Source: DATAYF01 sp036272735 (GTDB lineage: Bacteria; Chloroflexota; Ktedonobacteria; Ktedonobacterales; Ktedonobacteraceae). Taken from it: a stretch of 9,151 bases of DNA. Where the stretch lies: positions 1 through 9,151 of the forward strand of contig DATAYF010000737.1 of NCBI GenBank assembly GCA_036272735.1, given 5' to 3'. Positions 6,007 to 9,151 of the stretch are shown piece by piece. The notes beneath the pieces are model-generated. The model searched no databases and had not been told where the DNA came from. It saw nothing but the letters and a program-made list of their open reading frames with translations. A program made the position numbers and the translations under genes. The first letter of the stretch is position 1, and each line of letters begins with the position of its first letter.

Positions 6007-6076
6007 ATGTCAAGATCTTGGAATTCTTCTTGGTTTAAGTGATCGAAGTAGTAGTAGTAAGGGTTGGAAATGTAGC

Positions 6077-6976
6077 ATGTTGCAAACTTCTATCGAGAAT
6101 TATATCACCGCTCTTTCTGATGCTGCACACCAGGATGGCGGCAGTAACCACAACACGCTCCTCGCGTATCGTAACGATCTACAACAACTGTCCGGTTATC
6201 TGGAAGCACTGCACGTGGAAGACTGGGTGCAGGTCACGCACGAACATATCGCCTCCTATCTTTTGCATATGCAAGATGGACAGGCGTACCGGCCCGCCAC
6301 CATCGCACGCAAAGTGGCAGCCTTCAAAGCCTTTTTTCGCTATCTGTGTGAAGCGGGTGTGCTGACCGTCAATCCCACCCAGGCGTTGAAAAATCCCCAC
6401 GTCCAGAGGGATTTGCCGCGTATCCTGGATGCCGAACAGATGCAATTGTTGCTGCAACAAGTTGCGCACGAAACGCCTGGCGGCATGCGTGACCTGGCTC
6501 TGTTACATCTGCTGTATGCGACCGGCATGCGTGCTTCAGAATTGGTGGCGTTGAACATCACCGACGTGGACGCCGTACACGCACTGATCCTCTGTGTCCG
6601 TAAGAATAACAGAAGCAACAGCGCCGACCGACTCCTGCCGTTGCCGACCGAAACCATCGAGGCCATACAAACATACGTGGAGCATGGTCGGCCCCTCCTG
6701 CTCCATCGCCATCCCGGTTCGGATGTGCAGTCCCTCTTTCTCAACCATCGCGGTGAACGCCTGACGCGGCAAGGCTTCTGGCTCATCATTAAGGGCTACG
6801 CGCGTGCGGCCAATATCAGCGGCATCACGCCACATATGTTGCGCCATTCGTTTGCCATCCTCCTGCTGGCGCAAGGGGCGGAGCTACGCGCCGTGCAAGA
6901 ACGCCTGGGACACGCGCACCTATCAACGACGCACATGTACCACCAACTTGCCAACATGCAAGCCGCTGAAAAATAG
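6077..6976 (+). CDS. XerC/XerD-like tyrosine recombinase
   Basis: This enzyme cuts and rejoins DNA through a 3'-phosphotyrosine. Numbered from the ATG at 6077 it has 299 residues, the usual XerC/D length. Residues 1-100 form the SAM-like core-binding domain (TLLAYRNDLQQLSGYLEAL, then ATIARKVAAFKAFFRYL). The catalytic domain follows with Arg152 (ATGMRASEL), a likely Lys176 (VRKNN), His253 and Arg256 (PHMLRHSFA), His279 (RLGHAHLSTT) and nucleophile Tyr288 (THMYHQL). All catalytic positions are present, so it should be active. The beta-hairpin region KNNRSNSADRLLPLP is longer than the usual GKGxKxR. The frame is open back to TTG 5861, but family length and content support 6077, which has only a weak GGA upstream. 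Single gene with no phage neighbours. It could be the chromosomal dimer-resolving Xer or a stand-alone integrase. Confidence 0.9.
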   Translation: MLQTSIENYITALSDAAHQDGGSNHNTLLAYRNDLQQLSGYLEALHVEDWVQVTHEHIASYLLHMQDGQAYRPATIARKVAAFKAFFRYLCEAGVLTVNPTQALKNPHVQRDLPRILDAEQMQLLLQQVAHETPGGMRDLALLHLLYATGMRASELVALNITDVDAVHALILCVRKNNRSNSADRLLPLPTETIEAIQTYVEHGRPLLLHRHPGSDVQSLFLNHRGERLTRQGFWLIIKGYARAANISGITPHMLRHSFAILLLAQGAELRAVQERLGHAHLSTTHMYHQLANMQAAEK

Positions 6977-7022
6977 GCCCGCCTCCCGTCTCATCTATAG
7001 GCCCTGGCGCATATTCATAGGG

Positions 7023-7028
7023 TATACT
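7023..7028 (+). promoter_or_regulatory. Possible -10 box upstream of the phosphorylase gene
   Basis: TATACT matches five of six -10 bases, the same hexamer as before the recombinase, but no -35 is recognisable at 16-18 bases. If used, the leader would be about 290 bases and include the whole MITE-like element. Confidence 0.22.
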
Positions 7029-7109
7029 AGTGGGCAAGAAGCAAGCAAGTTTTTCTATATGCAGGAGAGGCAGAGCTAGCATCCATGTGGAAGAATACGC
7101 ATAATGTTT

Positions 7110-7232
7110 GTAGGGACCGATTTATCGTGTCCGCCGACTCCTGCCGACCAATGTGCACCGCAGCCGCAACTATGGCAGGCGCTGGGTCTATTGATCGGGC
7201 TGGTTTGGCGGACACGATAAATCGGTCCCTAC
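7110..7232. mobile_element. MITE-like element with 26-bp perfect terminal inverted repeats
   Basis: Positions 7110-7135 and 7207-7232 are exact 26-base inverted repeats, opening GTAGGGACCGAT and closing ATCGGTCCCTAC, around a 71-base centre with no credible gene. Each repeat is itself a near-palindrome (GGAC-CGAT-TT-ATCG-TGTCC), so the element can fold as two small hairpins or one large one. The size and architecture fit a non-autonomous miniature inverted-repeat element. No clear target-site duplication is visible; flanking GTTTG and CAAAC suggest imperfect extension of the inverted repeat. No transposase lies in the window to identify the family. Confidence 0.65.
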
Positions 7233-7318
7233 GCCCAAACTTTCTTTTGTGCTTTATGGCGTTTACACCTATGGAGCTAGTACCCGCCTTGTCTCTTGTT
7301 GCTTCCCTACGCACGAAC

Positions 7319-7324
7319 GAGGTG
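7319..7324 (+). promoter_or_regulatory. Ribosome-binding site of the phosphorylase gene
   Basis: GAGGTG lies four bases before the ATG at 7329 and supports that start. It is the best ribosome-binding site on the plus strand here. Confidence 0.6.
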
Positions 7325-7328
7325 ACCT

Positions 7329-8192
7329 ATGTTGCTCTATGATCAGGTGGTTGAGGCGACGACTGCCATCCAGGCGCGCAGCACACAAAAACCGGCCATT
7401 GCCATCATTCTCGGCTCAGGCTTAGGGAATGTCGCGGCTGAGTTGGAGGATGCTATCGCCTTGCCCTACGCGGAAATTCCCCATTTTGCGCGCGCGACCG
7501 TCGCCGGACATAGCGGACGTTTGCTGCTAGGCACGTTTGATACGGTGCCTGTAGTGGTCATGCAGGGACGCTTTCACAGCTACGAGGGCCACAGCGCGCA
7601 AGCGATTACCTTCCCTATGCGCGTCATGCAGATGCTGGGGGCGCATACGTTGTTGGTGAGTAATGCCGCCGGAGGGGTGAACCCCGAGTACCAGCCGGGC
7701 GATTTTATGCTGATGCGCGACCACATCTACCTCCCTGGCCTGCTGGGAGCCAGTCCCTTGCTGGGAGAGAACGAGGAGCGCTTTGGTTCGCGCTTCCCAC
7801 CAATGGCGCAGGCATACGATGCCGACCTGCGCCGTATCGCGCATGGCGTCGCCAACGAGTGGGCGCGCGATGGCCTGGTGCTGCACGAGGGAGTGTATAC
7901 GATGGTAGCTGGCCCCAGCTACGAAACGGCGGCGGAGCTACGCTTTTTGCGCATGATTGGCACCGACGCCGTGGGTATGTCAACGCTGCCCGAAGTGGTG
8001 GTGGCGCGACACATGGGCATGCGCGTGGTCGGGATAAGCCTGATTACCAACAGCGCCACCGGCGAAGAGACGGCGGAAGTGCAGCACGCCGATGTATTGA
8101 CGACCGCTAATGCGGCCCGTATACACTTTGCCGCTCTGGTACGCGGCATCGTGCGCGAAATCGAGTACCCTTCCGGCAGACCCAACGATTAA
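7329..8192 (+). CDS. punA: Purine nucleoside phosphorylase (trimeric PNP-I family)
   Basis: This cytosolic enzyme cleaves (deoxy)inosine and guanosine with phosphate to the free base plus (deoxy)ribose-1-phosphate in purine salvage. The 287 residues carry the full set of trimeric PNP motifs: ILGSGLG (27-33, phosphate loop, Ser30), AGHSGRLLLG (59-68, His61), QGRFHSYEG (79-87, Arg81/His83), SNAAGGVNPEY (111-121), GDFMLMRDHIYLPG (124-137), GPSYETAAELR (195-205, Glu199), GTDAVGMSTLPEVVVA (211-226) and SLITNSATG (237-245). Glu199 and Asn241 correspond to the human Glu201/Asn243 pair that recognises 6-oxopurines, so inosine/guanosine rather than adenosine specificity is expected. MTAP-type phosphorylases are related, but the TN at this position favours PNP. 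The ATG at 7329 has GAGGTG upstream. It converges with the next gene across 31 bases. Confidence 0.95.
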   Translation: MLLYDQVVEATTAIQARSTQKPAIAIILGSGLGNVAAELEDAIALPYAEIPHFARATVAGHSGRLLLGTFDTVPVVVMQGRFHSYEGHSAQAITFPMRVMQMLGAHTLLVSNAAGGVNPEYQPGDFMLMRDHIYLPGLLGASPLLGENEERFGSRFPPMAQAYDADLRRIAHGVANEWARDGLVLHEGVYTMVAGPSYETAAELRFLRMIGTDAVGMSTLPEVVVARHMGMRVVGISLITNSATGEETAEVQHADVLTTANAARIHFAALVRGIVREIEYPSGRPND

Positions 8193-8199
8193 GCAGGAT

Positions 8200-8219
8200 G
8201 GGATGCGCACGCGCATCCC
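8200..8219. terminator. Hairpin between convergent genes
   Basis: GGGATGCGC (8200-8208) and GCGCATCCC (8211-8219) form a 9-bp perfect stem seven bases after the phosphorylase stop and four bases from the stop of the opposing gene. Only weak pyrimidine-rich sequence (CCTCTATTTG) follows on the plus strand. Its position suggests a shared bidirectional terminator. Confidence 0.6.
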
Positions 8220-8223
8220 GCCT

Positions 8224-8922
8224 CTATTTGTGGTTTCTCTGTACTATTATGGACCTCCAACTCCAGTTAAAGACCTTTCCATCGTAGTCGGCCACGACCG
8301 CCAGATAGTAGGTCCCGGATTTGAGATCGGGTGAGAGCGTGAATGACCAGCTTGTGGTACCAGTTGGGCTACAAGGTTGGATCTGCTGCTGACCGCCGTC
8401 AAAGTTCAGTGCCCCTTGTTTTTCCTTAGGAAATGTCTGCTGCAAGTTGCTGACAGGACTGAGTTGTGCCCTTGACAAGGTGTGCAGCGAGTCCAGATTG
8501 TCGGTCAACCAGAGTTTGCACGTCAGCCCCGTCGCTTTGATGGTTTTACCAGTGCCGCATGGTGTTGGCTGTTTGCTGATCGACTGGTCTACAATAAGCG
8601 CCTTCAACTTATAGTCTGTGTTGCCGTCGGCATTCTGAGCGAAGCTATAAGTAGGGTTGGGACAGCCTATACCATTTGCTAAGATGGGATCTGTCTTTGG
8701 TGTGGGCGACGATTTTGGCGTTGTTTGCGTTATCGGTGGCGAGTTTTTATGTTGAGGAGGAGGCGTGCTTGCCGTTTGCTTGTGTGGGCGCGTGGCAGCC
8801 CCCACGCCGAAGCCTGACATCAGGCCAGCCAGGGCGAAGAGGATAATGGCGACGATGACGATTTTCTGCGCTCTCGCATTTCCGCCGGATGGTGGATTTG
8901 GTCTCGATGCAACGTGCTGCAT
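8224..8922 (-). CDS. Membrane-anchored or exported protein of unknown function (232 aa)
   Basis: I do not recognise the family. Residues 1-20 are polar and positively charged, and 21-43 are strongly hydrophobic (IVIVAIILFALAGLMSGFGV), either an uncleaved anchor or an export signal. A Pro/Thr/Ser/Gln-rich linker (46-78) follows, then an extracytoplasmic domain of about 150 residues. This domain has four cysteines (87, 122, 135, 184) that could form two disulfides. It ends in strand-rich sequence (SWSFTLSPDLKSGTYYLAVVADYDGKVFNWSWRSIIV), suggesting a beta-sandwich such as an Ig-like or carbohydrate-binding fold. The ATG at 8922 has only a weak GAGAG twelve bases upstream; no better in-frame start is seen. 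It is a single gene with its own promoter at 8977-8985, convergent with the phosphorylase gene. A cell-surface role is inferred from topology alone. Confidence 0.82.
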   Translation of the reverse strand: MQHVASRPNPPSGGNARAQKIVIVAIILFALAGLMSGFGVGAATRPHKQTASTPPPQHKNSPPITQTTPKSSPTPKTDPILANGIGCPNPTYSFAQNADGNTDYKLKALIVDQSISKQPTPCGTGKTIKATGLTCKLWLTDNLDSLHTLSRAQLSPVSNLQQTFPKEKQGALNFDGGQQQIQPCSPTGTTSWSFTLSPDLKSGTYYLAVVADYDGKVFNWSWRSIIVQRNHK

Positions 8923-8976
8923 AAGCTATAACCGCTCTCTTCTTCTTTATCTTGATCAATGCTGTTGTTGGTGTTA

Positions 8977-8985
8977 ATCATACCA
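8977..8985 (-). promoter_or_regulatory. Extended -10 promoter of the exported-protein gene
   Basis: TGGTATGAT on the minus strand has the extended TGn and five of six -10 bases. Start would be near 8970, leaving a leader of about 48 bases. An imperfect dyad (8994-9026) covers the -35 region. Confidence 0.4.
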
Positions 8986-8993
8986 TGCCGTTT

Positions 8994-9026
8994 GCTACCT
9001 ATTCACAAATATGAACATAGGGTAGC
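8994..9026. promoter_or_regulatory. Imperfect dyad over the -35 region of the exported-protein gene
   Basis: GCTACCTAT and ATAGGGTAGC pair with one bulged base, and the enclosed TTCACAAATATGAA is a second, nested dyad. The position upstream of the -10 at 8977 would suit an activator or repressor site. It may equally be chance; no regulator can be named. Confidence 0.3.
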
Positions 9027-9105
9027 CCAAATTGGTGGCAAGCGCCGATGAGCAGCAAAATAGTACGCAATGGGGACGTGGGAGTCATGCAAGTAGAGCA
9101 CTCTA

Positions 9106-9114
9106 TGGTACAAT
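9106..9114 (+). promoter_or_regulatory. Possible promoter pointing out of the right edge
   Basis: TGGTACAAT is an extended -10-like sequence (five of six) on the plus strand without a clear -35. It is followed by a small dyad TTGCC-GTT-GGCAA (9124-9136). It could drive a gene beyond the window, which cannot be checked here. Confidence 0.25.
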
Positions 9115-9151
9115 AAGACAAATTTGCCGTTGGCAATCATTGGTTGCTCGG

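Larger units (their letters stand above)
5733..6076. other. 344-base divergent intergenic region
   Basis: This gap between the barrel-like gene and the recombinase holds two divergent promoters (5831-5839 minus, 5978-6006 plus) separated by a large palindrome (5878-5941). The part from 5945 to 6076 is distinctly AT-rich. It contains the palindrome CAAGATCTTG (6011-6020), TCTTGG direct repeats at 6016 and 6028, and four AGT units (6047-6058). A frame is open from TTG 5861 into the recombinase, but it runs through the palindrome and has no family similarity. Confidence 0.6.
6977..7328. other. 352-base intergenic region before the phosphorylase gene
   Basis: No gene is supported here. It holds a -10-like TATACT (7023-7028), a MITE-like element with 26-bp terminal inverted repeats (7110-7232), and the ribosome-binding site of the phosphorylase gene (7319-7324). 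Short frames crossing the element exist on both strands, but they are artefacts of its inverted repeats. No terminator hairpin is evident directly after the recombinase stop. Confidence 0.6.

Noticed and set aside
5861..6076. 72-residue N-terminal extension of the recombinase from TTG 5861
   Set aside because: It crosses the large palindrome, the AT-rich promoter region and the AGT repeats, has no recombinase similarity, and would exceed normal Xer length.
7095..7110. dif-like site downstream of the recombinase (GCATAATGT resembles the E. coli dif left half)
   Set aside because: Only one half-site resembles dif; the XerD half is absent because the MITE-like element starts there. Probably coincidence.
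7027..7342. Small open frames across the MITE-like element on both strands
   Set aside because: They share peptides because of the inverted repeats, lack ribosome-binding sites, and show no coding character.

Overview
The window looks like ordinary chromosome from a moderately GC-rich bacterium. My best guess is Chloroflexota, perhaps of the Ktedonobacteria type. This rests on the gene mixture (MEP-pathway ispE, a solo Xer-type recombinase, tandem GT9 glycosyltransferases, a 52-residue DUF5679-like zinc ribbon and two uncharacterised barrel-like proteins) and on hairpin-rich intergenic DNA. No rRNA or marker gene fixes the taxonomy, so it remains an inference.

Layout, left to right. Positions 1-2306 (minus strand) hold two GT9 glycosyltransferase genes joined by a 4-base overlap; the second runs off the left edge. 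They share an extended -10 promoter at 2344-2352, and a perfect 66-bp palindrome at 2374-2439 lies just upstream. Then come a small zinc-ribbon gene (2446-2604) and ispE (2675-3577), both on the minus strand. The ispE promoter places the predicted transcript start on its ATG. A divergent gene at 3799-4815 encodes a glycoside-hydrolase-like TIM-barrel protein. It converges on a second barrel-like gene (4947-5732, minus) across two tandem hairpins. An intergenic stretch of 344 bases with two divergent promoters and a large imperfect palindrome leads to a XerC/D-like tyrosine recombinase (6077-6976). A further 352-base gap carries a 123-bp MITE-like element with 26-bp perfect terminal inverted repeats. 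It precedes a purine nucleoside phosphorylase gene (7329-8192), which converges with a gene for a membrane-anchored or exported protein (8224-8922, minus). The last 229 bases carry only promoter-like and dyad motifs.

The genes do not form one pathway. The two GT9 genes form an operon, probably for a cell-surface glycan or glycolipid. IspE (isoprenoid precursors), the phosphorylase (purine salvage) and the Xer-like recombinase are separate housekeeping-type units. I found no CRISPR array, restriction or toxin-antitoxin module, prophage, transposase, tRNA or rRNA. The most unusual content is the set of intergenic palindromes, which look like dispersed non-autonomous repeats or processing and termination structures, and the two uncharacterised barrel proteins.
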